A stretch of 64,000 nucleotides of DNA, from the NCBI GenBank assembly GCA_035549555.1, contig DASZQR010000010.1:558001-622000 (forward strand). Reading direction: 5' to 3'. Of this stretch, positions 1-8,623 are shown piece after piece. The stretch comes from Patescibacteria group bacterium. Lineage in GTDB: Bacteria > Patescibacteriota > Microgenomatia > UBA8517. Under the pieces are notes generated by a model. That model was not told where the DNA came from. It saw nothing but the letters and a program-made list of their open reading frames with translations, and searched no databases. How positions within the stretch are numbered: the stretch's first letter is position 1; each line of letters starts with the position of its first letter. The position numbers and the translations under genes are program-made.

Positions 1-432
1 TTCTTAGCAAAAAACAAATTTAAAGTTACAAACATTGATGTAGACAAAGAAGCGCTAGAAATTCTATCAAAAGAATCTAAGTTACAAAATTTAAAAATTG
101 AAACAATAAACGCAGATCTAAATAATTTCCAAATAAATAATAATTACGACAACATTATCTGCTTTTATGTTTTACATTTTCTTGAAAAAGAAATTGCAAT
201 TAATTTAATTAAAGACATTAAAAATCACACAAACAAAAACGGAATTAATATAATTATCACCTTTACAAATAAAGGTGAATTTGAAATCAATAAAAAAAGA
301 TTTTATCCAACTTCAGAAGAATTTATCGAGTTTTACAAAGATTGGGAAATACTTTATAAAAATAATTTTATTGGTCAAACTAAATCAGGTAAAAACCAGC
401 AAAGAATTATTTTAGTTGCAAAAAAGAATTAA
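1..432 (+). CDS. SAM-dependent methyltransferase, TehB-like (5' partial)
   Basis: The window opens inside this gene; the visible 143 residues are its C-terminal part. The opening stretch FLAKNKFKVTNIDVDKEAL matches the motif following the SAM-binding glycine loop in TehB-type class I methyltransferases, including the acidic residue that binds the SAM ribose. The pattern YDNIICFYVLHFL further on matches motif IV, and a strand-rich C-terminus closes the fold. Substrate is unknown; TehB relatives detoxify tellurite or thiopurines, but the family call is by pattern only. Its stop overlaps the convergent rpsI stop by 3 bases. Confidence 0.75.
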   Translation, partial: FLAKNKFKVTNIDVDKEALEILSKESKLQNLKIETINADLNNFQINNNYDNIICFYVLHFLEKEIAINLIKDIKNHTNKNGINIIITFTNKGEFEINKKRFYPTSEEFIEFYKDWEILYKNNFIGQTKSGKNQQRIILVAKKN

Positions 433-857
433 CGTTTTGGAGATTGCTTACGACGTCTCGCTTTTCCACCAGTGTTCATCTTTCTTCTTTCGCGTTCTCT
501 TGAATCTCTTTTCAAGAGTCCTGCTTTTTTAAGAGGCTGACGGTGTTCTGTTTTTACTTTTGAAAGAGCTCTTGAAAGCCCATGAACTACTGCATCAAGT
601 TGTCCTTCTTTTCCTCCTCCAGTAACTCTTGCTGTAAAGAAATATTTATCAGTTAACATCAGTAGTTCAAGCGGTTTGCTCCAGGAAACTCTTGCAGCAT
701 CTCCTGGAAAATATTTTCCGACAACTTGTCCGTTTACTGTATTTTCCTCGCTTCCTTTACCGGCATCGCCGTGCAAGCTTTGCTTATAAAGTCGCACTCT
801 TGCAGAAGCGTTTTTTCGCTTACCTACTCCATAAGTGTAATTCTTTTTAGTTGCCAT
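429..857 (-). CDS. rpsI: 30S ribosomal protein S9
   Basis: S9 contacts 16S rRNA in the 30S head, and its basic C-terminal tail reaches the P-site tRNA. The N-terminal GVGKRKNASARVRL block, the central TGGG-KEGQ segment and the C-terminal QSPKR tail (family usually Q-F/Y-SKR) identify it. At 142 aa it is longer than the roughly 130 aa norm because of an insertion at about residues 24-37, just before the conserved TVNG motif. The start of that insertion (KQSLHGDAGK) is encoded by one copy of the double-hairpin element described elsewhere. It is the last gene of the ribosomal array, adjoining rplM, and converges on the methyltransferase. Confidence 0.97.
   Translation of the reverse strand: MATKKNYTYGVGKRKNASARVRLYKQSLHGDAGKGSEENTVNGQVVGKYFPGDAARVSWSKPLELLMLTDKYFFTARVTGGGKEGQLDAVVHGLSRALSKVKTEHRQPLKKAGLLKRDSRERERRKMNTGGKARRRKQSPKR
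757..787 (-). repeat. double-hairpin element, copy 1 (inside rpsI, translated)
   Basis: In the gene's sense the copy reads ATAAGC-AAA-GC, then a hairpin TTGC-(A)-CGGC / GCCG-GTAA with loop GAT and one bulged A. It is read in frame as Y-K-Q-S-L-H-G-D-A-G-K and lengthens an S9 surface loop. It is the most diverged copy: the usual TTGT is TTGC here, still able to pair with the closing arm. Confidence 0.7.
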
Positions 858-1285
858 TATTTAAACATTTCCTTCTTTGGATTATTACTATCATTGCTTA
901 TAAAAAGTCTTGCCATTCTTTTATCTCTCAAACGATTTTCAGGTAACATTCTTTTTACAGCTAATTCAATTATTCTTTCTGGATGAGTTGCCTTCATATG
1001 AGCATAAGATATATCTTTAAATCCTCCAGGATATCCTGAATGTCCGTAATATCTCTTTTGTTCAGCTTTTTTGCCTGTTACAGTAATTTCTGCTGCATTA
1101 ATTACAACCACATTATCTCCATTGTCCATATGTGGGCTGTAGGTAGCTTTAGTTTTACCCATAAGAGACATTGCTATTTGAGTTGCAAGTCTGCCAAGTA
1201 CTTGATCTTTTGCATCAAATAGCTTCCAGTCTCTTTTTACTTCTTTTGCTTTAGGTTGGTATGAAACAAACAAATTCTTCATCAT
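857..1285 (-). CDS. rplM: 50S ribosomal protein L13
   Basis: L13 is an early-assembling 50S protein that binds 23S rRNA. Diagnostic stretches are W-x-L-F-DAKDQVLGRLA near residue 20, NAAEITVTGKK and YYGHSGYPGG, followed by the P-E-R-I-I-E-L-AVKRMLP block. Length 142 aa is normal. The start is ATG in an ATGA overlap with the rplQ stop, indicating translational coupling. A second in-frame ATG directly follows and could be used instead. Upstream rplQ and downstream rpsI give the common order rpsM-rpsK-rpsD-rpoA-rplQ-rplM-rpsI. Confidence 0.98.
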   Translation of the reverse strand: MMKNLFVSYQPKAKEVKRDWKLFDAKDQVLGRLATQIAMSLMGKTKATYSPHMDNGDNVVVINAAEITVTGKKAEQKRYYGHSGYPGGFKDISYAHMKATHPERIIELAVKRMLPENRLRDKRMARLFISNDSNNPKKEMFK

Positions 1286-1632
1286 ACAAATTCCATTCGC
1301 ACCATTGGTGCATTATCTCCTCTTCTATTAGGAAGTACAGTAATTCTGGTAAATCCAGATTTCCTTTCTTCCGTTTTCTTTTTCAAAGAAAAGATCTTTT
1401 CCATAGCGACACTATCATTAGCAAGCTTTGATAAAACGAGTCTTCGATTTGCAACATTGTCTTTAGCTACAAGTGTAAATAGTTTATCTACATCAGCCTG
1501 AATAGCTTTCGCTTTAGTCTTTGTTGTCTCAATTTTTCCATTAAGAATCAAAGAGACAATCAAAGACCGAAAAAGAGCTTGTCTTGTATCAGTATCGCGG
1601 GAAAGTTTTTTCCCGTAAACTTTTTTATACAT
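1282..1632 (-). CDS. rplQ: 50S ribosomal protein L17
   Basis: L17 sits near the peptide exit of the 50S subunit. The sequence has the family's N-terminal pattern KLSRDTDTRQALFRSLI followed by TTKTKAKA and ends in a short R-x-G-D-x-A-P-M-V-R-M-E-F-V tail. At 116 aa it is a normal bacterial L17. It starts inside the end of rpoA (8-base overlap) and ends in TGA within the rplM start, so it is tightly coupled on both sides. Its TGA stop is one of several showing that UGA is a stop in this genome. Confidence 0.97.
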   Translation of the reverse strand: MYKKVYGKKLSRDTDTRQALFRSLIVSLILNGKIETTKTKAKAIQADVDKLFTLVAKDNVANRRLVLSKLANDSVAMEKIFSLKKKTEERKSGFTRITVLPNRRGDNAPMVRMEFV

Positions 1633-2539
1633 TAAACTCCACTCCTTTCTCCATTAATGCTGCGCGGATTATCTTCAAAGATTTCTCTCCAAGATTTCGT
1701 ACATGCATTAAATCTTCGCGTTTGGCATTAACAAGTTTTTCAACTGTTTCATAACCGGCTTTTGCAAGAGCATTAGCTACTCTTGTTGGAAGTCCGATTT
1801 CTTCAACTGAAAGTTTTCCAACTTGTCCAAGTCCGGAAACTGTCTTTACTTCAGCATCAACTTTTTTGCTAACTTCTTTAGGGTTAACGATTTGATTAAA
1901 GCAAGAAACTAAAATATTTGATGCAGCTTTTACTGCTTCATTTGGTTTAATTGTTCCATCAGTCCAGACTTCCATTGAAAGTTTATCGTAATTGGTAATT
2001 CGTCCAACACGAGTTTCTTCAACTTTGTAGTTAACTCGAACAATTGGTGAAAAAAGCGCATCAAGAGCAATAACTCCAACGCCCTCTTTGACTCTTTCTT
2101 CAAATGGAGAATATCCAACTCCACTTTCAATAGTTAAGGCTGCTGATAATTTTGCTCCTTTTGAAAGGTTTGCCAAAACTAAATCAGGATTTGCTACTTT
2201 AACTCCTCCTGAGACTTTAATGTCGCCTGCTTTCACTTCACCGCTTGTTGTTACATCAAGTGTTGCTTTCGCAGTTTCGCTTACATTAGTAAATCTCACT
2301 TTTTTAAGATTAAGCAAAAAGTCTAAGACATCTTCTTTCATTCCTGTAAGGCTTGAAAATTGATGTTTAACTCCAGCAATCTTAACTTGAGTAATAGCTG
2401 ATCCTTTAAGACTCGAAAGTAAAACCCTGCGAAGGGCTACTCCCAAAGTATTTCCATAACCATATGGAAGAGGAGAAATTATAAATTTAGAATAATTATC
2501 TCCTTGTTTTTCTTCTGTAATTTCAAACATTGGCTCCAT
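1625..2539 (-). CDS. rpoA: DNA-directed RNA polymerase subunit alpha
   Basis: This 304-aa protein is the RNA polymerase alpha subunit, which dimerises to nucleate assembly with the fused beta-beta' chain encoded at 21580-28581. The N-terminal domain carries the GYGNTLG-ALRRVLLSS dimerisation/assembly motif at about residues 25-45. A flexible linker near residue 230 leads to the C-terminal domain, with helix-hairpin-helix pattern GLPTRVANALAKAGYETV and VRNLGEKSLKII that binds promoter UP elements and activators. I chose the ATG preceded at 7 bases by AGGTGA; GTG 9 bases upstream and ATG 9 bases downstream are alternatives. It lies between rpsD and rplQ as in most bacteria. Confidence 0.97.
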   Translation of the reverse strand: MEPMFEITEEKQGDNYSKFIISPLPYGYGNTLGVALRRVLLSSLKGSAITQVKIAGVKHQFSSLTGMKEDVLDFLLNLKKVRFTNVSETAKATLDVTTSGEVKAGDIKVSGGVKVANPDLVLANLSKGAKLSAALTIESGVGYSPFEERVKEGVGVIALDALFSPIVRVNYKVEETRVGRITNYDKLSMEVWTDGTIKPNEAVKAASNILVSCFNQIVNPKEVSKKVDAEVKTVSGLGQVGKLSVEEIGLPTRVANALAKAGYETVEKLVNAKREDLMHVRNLGEKSLKIIRAALMEKGVEFNV

Positions 2540-2554
2540 AAAATTCACCTCTTT

Positions 2555-3157
2555 TCATCTAGAGTAAAACTCTATTATATCAGATTCATTAATTAATTCC
2601 TTAATATCGTCTCTTTTTACTGTTCTCTCGACTTTTCCAGCTCCTGCTTTTCTATTTAACCAGCCTGGAATTGTTGGTTCCTTATCAGCAAGTAACTTAG
2701 AAACATTAGGCACAGTCATTGCAGACTGATCAAGTGCAACTGTATCTCCAGGTTTCAATTGATATGATGGAATATTAACAGTTTTTCCGTTAACTAACAC
2801 ATGCCTATGTGATACAAGCTGGCGGGCCTGTGGGCGGGTCTTTGCAAATCCAAGTCTGTATACTACATTATCAAGTCTACTTTCAAGTAGCACGAAAAGT
2901 TCATTTGCAGAGTTTCCTTTAAATTTAAGTGCTGCCTCCATATATTTTGCAAATTGACGTTCCAATATTCCATACATTCTCTTTACTTTCTGTTTCTCGC
3001 GAAGTTGGCGTCCAAATTGAGATTGCGCTCTCATTTGTCCTTTTGGTCCGTGCATTCCAGGGGTCTGTGAAAGGCGAGTTAATTTAGCTCCCTTACTAAA
3101 CAAATCGAAATTCTCTCGTCTGCTTAATCTGTCGAGTGGTCCTGTATAACGTGCCAT
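2555..3157 (-). CDS. rpsD: 30S ribosomal protein S4
   Basis: S4 is a primary 16S rRNA binder that nucleates 30S body assembly. The 200-aa product starts MARYTGPLDRLSRRENF, contains the GMHGPKGQ block, and has the S4 RNA-binding domain RLDNVVYRLGFAKTR-ARQLVSH-H-LVNGK at residues 95-140. The N-terminal cysteines of the zinc-binding S4 form are absent, so this is the zinc-independent paralogue. I chose the ATG preceded by GGAGAAGAGGG; an upstream frame extension would run into rpsK. It follows rpsK by 1 base and precedes rpoA. Confidence 0.97.
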   Translation of the reverse strand: MARYTGPLDRLSRRENFDLFSKGAKLTRLSQTPGMHGPKGQMRAQSQFGRQLREKQKVKRMYGILERQFAKYMEAALKFKGNSANELFVLLESRLDNVVYRLGFAKTRPQARQLVSHRHVLVNGKTVNIPSYQLKPGDTVALDQSAMTVPNVSKLLADKEPTIPGWLNRKAGAGKVERTVKRDDIKELINESDIIEFYSR

Positions 3158-3158
3158 A

Positions 3159-3533
3159 TTACCCTCTTCTCCTTTTCTTTGGTCTCGGTCCGTCAAATGG
3201 CTGTGGTGTAAGATCAGCTATCATAGAAATTTTCATGTTAGCTGCTCGAATTGCTCGAAGTGCTGCATCTCGCCCTGGTCCAGGTCCTTTAATATAAACT
3301 TCAACTTCAGAAATTCCTTTATCTTTTGCTGTTTTTGTAACACTCTCAACTGCAGTTGTTGCTGCAAATGGTGTTGCTTTGCGTGTTCCTTTAAATCCGC
3401 TTTTACCGCTACTTCCCCAAGAAAGTGTTCTTCCTTCATCATCAGTAATAGTTACAAGTGTGTTATTAAACGAAGCATAAATATATGCTTTACCTTTATC
3501 TTGCGATAAACGCTTATCATTACTTCTTGGCAT
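3159..3533 (-). CDS. rpsK: 30S ribosomal protein S11
   Basis: S11 forms part of the 30S platform next to the mRNA exit. Conserved blocks are AYIYASFNNTLVTITD, the W-G-SSGKSGFKGTRKATPFAA segment and the VYIKGPGPGRDAALRAI loop, ending in DLTPQPFDG-RPKKRRRG. The usual HNGCR near the end reads FDGPR. I place the start at the second ATG, because AAAGGAGG lies 6 bases before it and directly abuts the first. It overlaps the end of rpsM by 14 bases. Confidence 0.97.
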   Translation of the reverse strand: MPRSNDKRLSQDKGKAYIYASFNNTLVTITDDEGRTLSWGSSGKSGFKGTRKATPFAATTAVESVTKTAKDKGISEVEVYIKGPGPGRDAALRAIRAANMKISMIADLTPQPFDGPRPKKRRRG

Positions 3534-3939
3534 TTGCATCCTCCTTTGCGGTTGTGTCCATCTTTGTTAAAACTTCTTTCTTAAATGCTCCAACAGTCTT
3601 ACGTTTTCCTCGCTTTGTACGTGCGTTTGTTCTTGTTCGCTGTCCTCGTACAGGAAGCGCTTTTGCATGTCTTGTTCCGCGGTACGTTCCAATTTCTCGA
3701 AGTCTTGCTATATTTCCTCTTATCTGTCTTACTAAATCTCCCTCAGTTGTATATTCATCAAGTTTTGTTGTAATTACAGAAAAATCATCAGGACCTAAAT
3801 CTTTTAATCTTTTGCTTTCATCCATTTTTAAAGCTTTCATAATTTCCTCTGATTTGCTCCAGCCAATACCATTAATACGCGTTAACGCGTATGCGAGTCT
3901 CAAATTGTCGTTCATTTCTATTCCAGCTAGTCTTGCCAT
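3520..3939 (-). CDS. rpsM: 30S ribosomal protein S13
   Basis: S13 lies in the 30S head and contacts L5 and the P-site tRNA across the subunit bridge. The start MARLAGIEM, the [15 protein letters not shown] helix-hairpin-helix block near residue 20, and the [25 protein letters not shown]-type motif at residues 90-112 are diagnostic. At 139 aa it has a roughly 15-residue C-terminal extension rich in Lys, Asp and Ala (ending KEDANAKK) beyond the usual GKRKTVG ending. Its tail overlaps the start of rpsK, so the pair is coupled. Confidence 0.97.
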   Translation of the reverse strand: [139 protein letters not shown]

Positions 3940-3945
3940 ATTTTT

Positions 3946-4059
3946 TTAACCCTGTCTTTGTTTGTGCTTAGGATTTTTGCAAATCACATACAGAAATCCT
4001 TTACGTTTAACAATTTTACAATCTTTACACATTACTTTTATTGACGATTTAACTTTCAT
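3946..4059 (-). CDS. rpmJ: 50S ribosomal protein L36
   Basis: A 37-aa protein found by reading the gap between infA and rpsM. It begins [15 protein letters not shown] and ends NPKHKQRQG. The four zinc ligands of the classical L36 ribbon are present: Cys11, Cys14, Cys27 and His32. L36 binds 23S rRNA late in 50S assembly. A GGAAAATAT sequence precedes the ATG. The order infA-rpmJ-rpsM is the standard bacterial arrangement. Presence of all four metal ligands shows the zinc-dependent form rather than the zinc-free paralogue. Confidence 0.95.
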   Translation of the reverse strand: MKVKSSIKVMCKDCKIVKRKGFLYVICKNPKHKQRQG

Positions 4060-4071
4060 ATATTTTCCTTT

Positions 4072-4287
4072 CTATCTCTTCCAAACTATACGTCCTCGAT
4101 CTTTATCGTAAGGCGTCATTTCTACTTTCACTCTATCTCCCGGAAAAACTCTCACAAACCCTCTTCTCATTTTTCCAGTAAGTGTTGCCAGAATCACACG
4201 ACCATCTGCCAAAACTATCCTAAACATTGTATTTGGCAGCGCTTCTCGTACTTCCCCTTCAAAAATTTCTGTATTAGTCGTTTTCAT
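4072..4287 (-). CDS. infA: translation initiation factor IF-1
   Basis: IF-1 binds the 30S A site during initiation. The 71-aa product is a single OB fold; LPNTMFRIVLADGRVILATLTGKMR-type pattern spans residues 17-41 and the FVRVFPGDRVKVEMTPYDKDRGRIVWK block ends it, matching the family almost end to end. Its ATG overlaps the map stop (ATGA), so the two genes are coupled. The map-infA-rpmJ order is conserved in bacteria. Confidence 0.97.
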   Translation of the reverse strand: MKTTNTEIFEGEVREALPNTMFRIVLADGRVILATLTGKMRRGFVRVFPGDRVKVEMTPYDKDRGRIVWKR

Positions 4288-5039
4288 TCAGTTAACACAA
4301 TAGGACCGCGGCTAGTTATCGCTACGGTCTCTTCCCAAAGTCCTGCTATTGTACCATCTTTTGTGCGTAGTGTCCACCCGTCTTTATCCTGCCGAATTTC
4401 GCCATCTCCAGGCGTATACATCACCTCAACTGCAAGCACCATTCCCTCTCCTATAACCAAATCCATAACAGGATCATCGCTAAAATAATTAGGAATAGAA
4501 GGCTCTTCGTGTAATTCATGCCCCACACCATGTCCTGTAAGTACCCAAATCGGCCTCAAATTATGTGCAATTAGTTCCTTCTCAATAGCTTTCGCTATAT
4601 CTCCAATAGTTTTCCCTTTTTTCACTTGGGCAATCCCAGCTAAATCCGCCTTTCTTCCGTAAGCCAAAAAATCCTTTTTGCCCTGATCTTTACCTAAATA
4701 TACAGTCAAAGCTGTGTCAGTATGAAATCCTTTATAATAAATTCCCACATCAACGCTCACAACATCTCCTTCTTTAAAAATAGTTGTTTCTTTTGGAATG
4801 CCATGAACAACTCCGTCATTTACATTAATACAAGTCACCCATTTATAGTGAGGTACTTTATCAAAGCTTCCCTTAGCCCCTTCTTCTTTAATAAGTTTGC
4901 GGGCTAGGTTTTCAATTTCCATGGCATTAACTCCAGGTTTTACTGCTTTACCCAATGCTTTTTTAACTCTTCCAAGTTTTTTGCCTCCTTCAAGCATTAT
5001 TTGCATTTCTGCCTCTGTTTTTAAACTAATTTTTCGCAT
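4284..5039 (-). CDS. map: methionine aminopeptidase type I
   Basis: Removes the initiator methionine from nascent proteins. The 251-aa product has the pita-bread fold pattern. The conserved ligand blocks are visible: the His before GIPKETTIF, VSVDVGIYYKGFHTDTALT with the two metal Asp residues, LTGHGVGHELHEEPSIPNY with the catalytic His region, and the late Glu in VLAVEVMYT and LWEETVAI. No N-terminal zinc-finger extension exists, as in type Ia enzymes. The ATG was preferred over a TTG 6 bases upstream. It overlaps the end of adk by 14 bases, and adk-map-infA is a classical spc-operon segment. Confidence 0.97.
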   Translation of the reverse strand: MRKISLKTEAEMQIMLEGGKKLGRVKKALGKAVKPGVNAMEIENLARKLIKEEGAKGSFDKVPHYKWVTCINVNDGVVHGIPKETTIFKEGDVVSVDVGIYYKGFHTDTALTVYLGKDQGKKDFLAYGRKADLAGIAQVKKGKTIGDIAKAIEKELIAHNLRPIWVLTGHGVGHELHEEPSIPNYFSDDPVMDLVIGEGMVLAVEVMYTPGDGEIRQDKDGWTLRTKDGTIAGLWEETVAITSRGPIVLTE

Positions 5040-5574
5040 TTTCAATTATTCTTTCCAAATCTTTTTGTATTGCATCAACTGTTCTTTCTCCATCAACTTC
5101 AACAACTTTAGTATCTTTTCTTAATTCATCAATTAAAGGCACAGTCTGGTCATTATAAAGTTTTAATCTTTCTTTTATAGATTCTTCTGTATCATCTTCG
5201 CGCTTTCGCAAACTTAATCTATTAAGTGTTGTCTCTTCACTGATATTCAAAACTAAAACAAGATCTATTTTTACTTTTTTATCAGAAAGCCATCCCTTTA
5301 CAAATTTATACTGTTCAAGCTGCCTTGGAAATCCATCAAAAAGAATATTGTCATAAACTTGTTTTTCATCCAAATATGCTTCAATATAAGCTACCAGCTC
5401 TTCGCTTGGGACCAATTTCCCTTCATCCATCATATTGCGAAGCACTTCATTATTTTCGGCTATCTGCCTTAGAAATTCTCCGCTCTCAAAATAAAAAAAA
5501 CCAAATTTTTCAACAAGTAATTTTGCTTGTGTTCCTTTTCCGCTTCCTTGAGGTCCAAGTATTACTATATTCAT
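5026..5574 (-). CDS. adk: adenylate kinase (short-LID form)
   Basis: Catalyses ATP + AMP = 2 ADP. The P-loop GPQGSGKGT is at residues 7-15, the AMP-binding segment with FESGEFLR follows, and DGFPRQLEQ (about residue 80) is the AMP-binding arginine motif. At 182 aa it is shorter than the roughly 214-aa bacterial enzyme: the LID region after LRKREDDTEESI is reduced and no zinc-binding cysteines are present. It sits between secY and map, its usual position. Confidence 0.95.
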   Translation of the reverse strand: MNIVILGPQGSGKGTQAKLLVEKFGFFYFESGEFLRQIAENNEVLRNMMDEGKLVPSEELVAYIEAYLDEKQVYDNILFDGFPRQLEQYKFVKGWLSDKKVKIDLVLVLNISEETTLNRLSLRKREDDTEESIKERLKLYNDQTVPLIDELRKDTKVVEVDGERTVDAIQKDLERIIENAKN

Positions 5575-5579
5575 AAAAT

Positions 5580-6872
5580 TTATTCTGCCACAAATCTCTC
5601 ATATTTCTTCATAGAAAGCTGCGCCTGAAGATCTCGAACCATTTCAAGAATTACTGAAACAACAATCAATACTCCAGTTCCTCCAATAACCAAATTGGAA
5701 ATTTGTAATGTTGATTGAAGTATTGATGGTAAGATTGCAATAAATCCCAAAAATACCGCTCCAGCAAGAGTAACTCTGTTTACCACATATCCTAAATATT
5801 TCTGAGTCTGCATTCCAGGCCTTTTCCCGGGAATAAAAGCACCATTTCGCTGTAATCTTTCAGTAACTTTTTCAGGATTAAAAACAACTGTCGCAGTATA
5901 AAAATAAGTAAACCCAACCACCAAAAGAAAATAAAACACATTGTAAAGAATTGTATTTGGGTTCATATAAACCAGAAGCTGCGTAAAAAACTTCGAGACA
6001 GCTCCATGTGCAATTCCTCCAGCAAATTGAGCAATCAAAGAAGGCGCCGATACAAGTGCAATTGCAAAAATTATTGGAATTACTCCAGCTTGGTTTAGTT
6101 GTAATGGAATATAAGACGCCTGCGCAATTGGAGAAGAGCCGTTATTTCGTCTTGCATATTTAATCGGAATGCGCCTAACAGCTTCAGATACATAGACAAC
6201 TAAAGTAATAATAAGAAGCGCAACTACTACAAATATTCCCACTTTTGTTAAGTCAGTTTTTGTAATTGTTCCAATTGAAGTTCCAAGTGCTACAGGAAGC
6301 CTTGAAATAATTCCTGCAAAAATAAGAAATGAAACTCCGTTTGTAACCCCGTATTCAGTAATAAGTTCCCCAAGCCAGACAGCAAACATTGTTCCAGCAA
6401 CCAAAGTTAAAATAAATGCAAGCAACTGTACTGGTCCCAAAGTCCCAATAATTCCTTGTCCTTTAAGAAGCAAATAAGCACCCATTCCCTGAAGCGCAGC
6501 CAAGGGTACAGTTAAAAATCTTGTGTATTGATTAATTTTATCTTGTCCATACTCTCCTTCTTCTTGTAATTCTTCAATTGATGGAATCACATATCCAAGA
6601 AGTTGCAAGATAATCGAGGCATTAATATAAGGGTTAAGTCCAAGCGCCATAATAGAAAAATTTGCAAGTGTTCCTCCAGAAAAAACATCAAGAAGAGATA
6701 AAAGCGGGCTTCCATTAAAAAGTTGTTGAAGTGAAGTTCTATCAATTCCTGCAACAGGAACATGAGCTATAAAACGAAATACAACCAGAAGTAGGGCTGT
6801 TATAAAAATTTTCTTTCTGACGACGTCAGACTTTGCGCACTTTACAAAAAAATCTGCAATAGACTTAAGCAT
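5580..6872 (-). CDS. secY: protein translocase subunit SecY
   Basis: SecY forms the protein-conducting channel in the cytoplasmic membrane. The 430-aa sequence has ten hydrophobic segments. The N-terminal [20 protein letters not shown] region, a plug region after TM1 ([23 protein letters not shown]), the cytoplasmic [10 protein letters not shown] loop and the [19 protein letters not shown] loop before the last helices are all characteristic. Length is normal. Its ATG lies within the last codons of rplO (8-base overlap). No secE or secG is in this window. Confidence 0.97.
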   Translation of the reverse strand: MLKSIADFFVKCAKSDVVRKKIFITALLLVVFRFIAHVPVAGIDRTSLQQLFNGSPLLSLLDVFSGGTLANFSIMALGLNPYINASIILQLLGYVIPSIEELQEEGEYGQDKINQYTRFLTVPLAALQGMGAYLLLKGQGIIGTLGPVQLLAFILTLVAGTMFAVWLGELITEYGVTNGVSFLIFAGIISRLPVALGTSIGTITKTDLTKVGIFVVVALLIITLVVYVSEAVRRIPIKYARRNNGSSPIAQASYIPLQLNQAGVIPIIFAIALVSAPSLIAQFAGGIAHGAVSKFFTQLLVYMNPNTILYNVFYFLLVVGFTYFYTATVVFNPEKVTERLQRNGAFIPGKRPGMQTQKYLGYVVNRVTLAGAVFLGFIAILPSILQSTLQISNLVIGGTGVLIVVSVILEMVRDLQAQLSMKKYERFVAE

Positions 6873-7287
6873 TTATTCGTTTAGCAACTGATTTAGACAT
6901 CGGTAATTCTATTTTAAGTTTCTTCTTGAGTTCTCCTTTACCCAAAATTTTGACCCCAAATCGTTTTGCATCTTTAATGTCTACTATTCCAGCTTTTGCA
7001 AGCGTTTCAATTGTTACAGTTTCTCCATCTTTCATTAAATTAAGCACTTCTAAATTAATAATTAATGGCTTATCGTTAGCTTTAAATTTGCTTCTTCCTC
7101 TCTGCATTGGAAGACGACGAAGCAATGATTTCTTTACTTTATATCCTTCAAAAAGCACATTGATCGTTCTTCTTGTTTTTTGTCCTTTTTGTCCGCGCCC
7201 TGCAGTATGAAATCCCTTTCCACTTCCCCCTCCACGTCCAACTCTTTTATGGCGAGGCTTTACTAATTTTTGCAAATCATTTTGCAT
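6865..7287 (-). CDS. rplO: 50S ribosomal protein L15
   Basis: L15 is a late 50S assembly protein. The N-terminus has the glycine-rich [25 protein letters not shown]-like segment typical of the family. The middle [13 protein letters not shown] and the C-terminal globular part ([17 protein letters not shown]) complete it. Length 140 aa is normal. It overlaps rpsE upstream and secY downstream. rpmD (L30), which lies between rpsE and rplO in most bacteria, is absent; rpsE and rplO overlap by 11 bases, leaving no room for it. Confidence 0.97.
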   Translation of the reverse strand: MQNDLQKLVKPRHKRVGRGGGSGKGFHTAGRGQKGQKTRRTINVLFEGYKVKKSLLRRLPMQRGRSKFKANDKPLIINLEVLNLMKDGETVTIETLAKAGIVDIKDAKRFGVKILGKGELKKKLKIELPMSKSVAKRINA

Positions 7288-7789
7288 TTATGTTTTTCCT
7301 TTCTACAATATCACTTATTTTCTCAAGTGCCGAGATTGTCGCATATACATTACTAATTTTATTTTTTGTTCCCAAAATTTTTGCACTTGCGTCGCGCACT
7401 CCTGCGGCATCAAGTACAACTCGAATTGCTCCTCCTGCAATAATTCCGCTTCCTTGTGGTGCCGGCTTCAAAACTATTTTTGCTGCTCCATATTTCACAT
7501 TAACTTCATAGGCAACTGTTGTTCCGCGAAGCGGAACTACAATCAATTTACGTTTTGCTGCAGTTATAGCTTTTTGGACTGCACTACGCACGTCTTTTGC
7601 TTTTGCAAGTCCGACTCCAACTTTTCCTTTTTTATCTCCAACAACTACAAGAGCTGCAAATCTCATTTGGTTTCCGCCTTTTGTTTTCTTGGAAATTCTA
7701 TTTATTTGCACAACTGTCTCAGTAAATTCTTTTTCAGCCTGATAAAAATTATTATTTCTTCTATTGTTGTTTCGGTTATTGTTTTGCAT
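7277..7789 (-). CDS. rpsE: 30S ribosomal protein S5
   Basis: S5 lies at the 30S mRNA entry and helps set decoding fidelity. The double-stranded-RNA-binding-like N-domain (VVQINRISKKTKGGNQMRFAALVVVGD) and the C-domain pattern GSGIIAGGAIRVVLDAAGV-DASAKILG are diagnostic. The first 14 residues are an unusual Asn/Arg-rich stretch (MQNNNRNNNRRNNN), a low-complexity tail outside the conserved fold. 170 aa total. It is preceded by rplR with a 1-base gap and overlaps rplO. Confidence 0.97.
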   Translation of the reverse strand: MQNNNRNNNRRNNNFYQAEKEFTETVVQINRISKKTKGGNQMRFAALVVVGDKKGKVGVGLAKAKDVRSAVQKAITAAKRKLIVVPLRGTTVAYEVNVKYGAAKIVLKPAPQGSGIIAGGAIRVVLDAAGVRDASAKILGTKNKISNVYATISALEKISDIVERKNINAK

Positions 7790-7790
7790 A

Positions 7791-8060
7791 TTAAAATTCT
7801 AATCCTTTCGCACGAGCTGCATCAGCCAAAGCTTTAACTTTTCCATGATATCTATATTTGCGTCTGTCATATGTAATCTTTTTAGCTTTTGCCTTAATTG
7901 CTTTTTCTGCAACTTCCTCTCCAACTTTTACTGCATCAGTTCCTTTTGCTGCTGCAATTGTATGTCCTTTAATATCATCAATCACTTGAGCATAAATAAA
8001 TTTATTACTTCTAAATACACTAAGTCTAAATCTTTGTTCAGTTTTGTTAGTTTTTTTCAT
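7791..8060 (-). CDS. rplR: 50S ribosomal protein L18 (short)
   Basis: L18 carries 5S rRNA into the 50S subunit with L5. The [18 protein letters not shown] block at residues 12-29 and the C-terminal [25 protein letters not shown] block are clear. At 89 aa it is shorter than the usual 115-120 aa: the basic N-terminal tail is cut to about ten residues and the central segment before VGEEVAEKA is reduced. The ends are clean and the neighbours (rplF, rpsE) are standard, so this is a compact L18 rather than a broken gene. Confidence 0.95.
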   Translation of the reverse strand: MKKTNKTEQRFRLSVFRSNKFIYAQVIDDIKGHTIAAAKGTDAVKVGEEVAEKAIKAKAKKITYDRRKYRYHGKVKALADAARAKGLEF

Positions 8061-8070
8061 AGTATTAAAT

Positions 8071-8622
8071 TTAAGCTGCTGTCTTTGCTGCCTGTTTTCC
8101 AGGTTTCAACTTCAAAACTTCTCCCAAATATCTTATTCCTTTTCCTTTGTATGGATCTGGTTCTTTTGCACGTCTTATATTTGCTGCAAGTTGTGTAACT
8201 GTATTAAGATCAATTCCTTCAACAGTAACAACATTTTTTTCTACTACAAATTTCACATTAGTTGGTGCAGTAAAAGTAACTGGGTGAGAAAATCCAATTG
8301 TCAAAACCAAATCATTTCCTCTTACTTCCGCGCGGTATCCTGTTCCTTGCAATTCAAGCTTTTTATTAAATCCATTAGTAACTCCCTCAATCATGTTAAC
8401 TACATGGCTTTTTGTAGTTCCAAGTATGCTTCTTCCAAATTTAGTTTCTGTCTTTTCTTTTGAACCAAAACTTAATTCATTTTCTTTCATAGAAACCTGA
8501 ACAGTTTCTGGAATTTCTCTTTCAAGATTTCCTTTTGCTCCGGTTACTTTAATCTTATTGGAATCCAATTGAATTTGAACTCCTGCTGGTATTGTTACTG
8601 GTCTTTTTGCAAATTTTGACAT
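8071..8622 (-). CDS. rplF: 50S ribosomal protein L6
   Basis: L6 sits near the factor-binding stalk base. Two tandem L6 folds are visible. The N-terminal repeat begins [15 protein letters not shown]; the C-terminal repeat has [10 protein letters not shown] and the signature [22 protein letters not shown]. Length 183 aa is normal. It lies between rpsH (1-base gap) and rplR in the standard spc order. Confidence 0.98.
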   Translation of the reverse strand: MSKFAKRPVTIPAGVQIQLDSNKIKVTGAKGNLEREIPETVQVSMKENELSFGSKEKTETKFGRSILGTTKSHVVNMIEGVTNGFNKKLELQGTGYRAEVRGNDLVLTIGFSHPVTFTAPTNVKFVVEKNVVTVEGIDLNTVTQLAANIRRAKEPDPYKGKGIRYLGEVLKLKPGKQAAKTAA

Positions 8623-8623
8623 A

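Noticed and set aside
3505-3530. GATAAGCG / TTTATCGC near the rpsK start as a possible degenerate copy
   Set aside because: No GCTTGT and no second hairpin; the codons encode a plausible S11 N-terminus.
8044-8463. Long antisense reading frames over ribosomal genes, for example here and at 25288-25881
   Set aside because: They are shadows of rplF/rplR and rpoBC: Ser/Cys/Phe-rich translations with no start context, lying on the opposite strand of certain genes.
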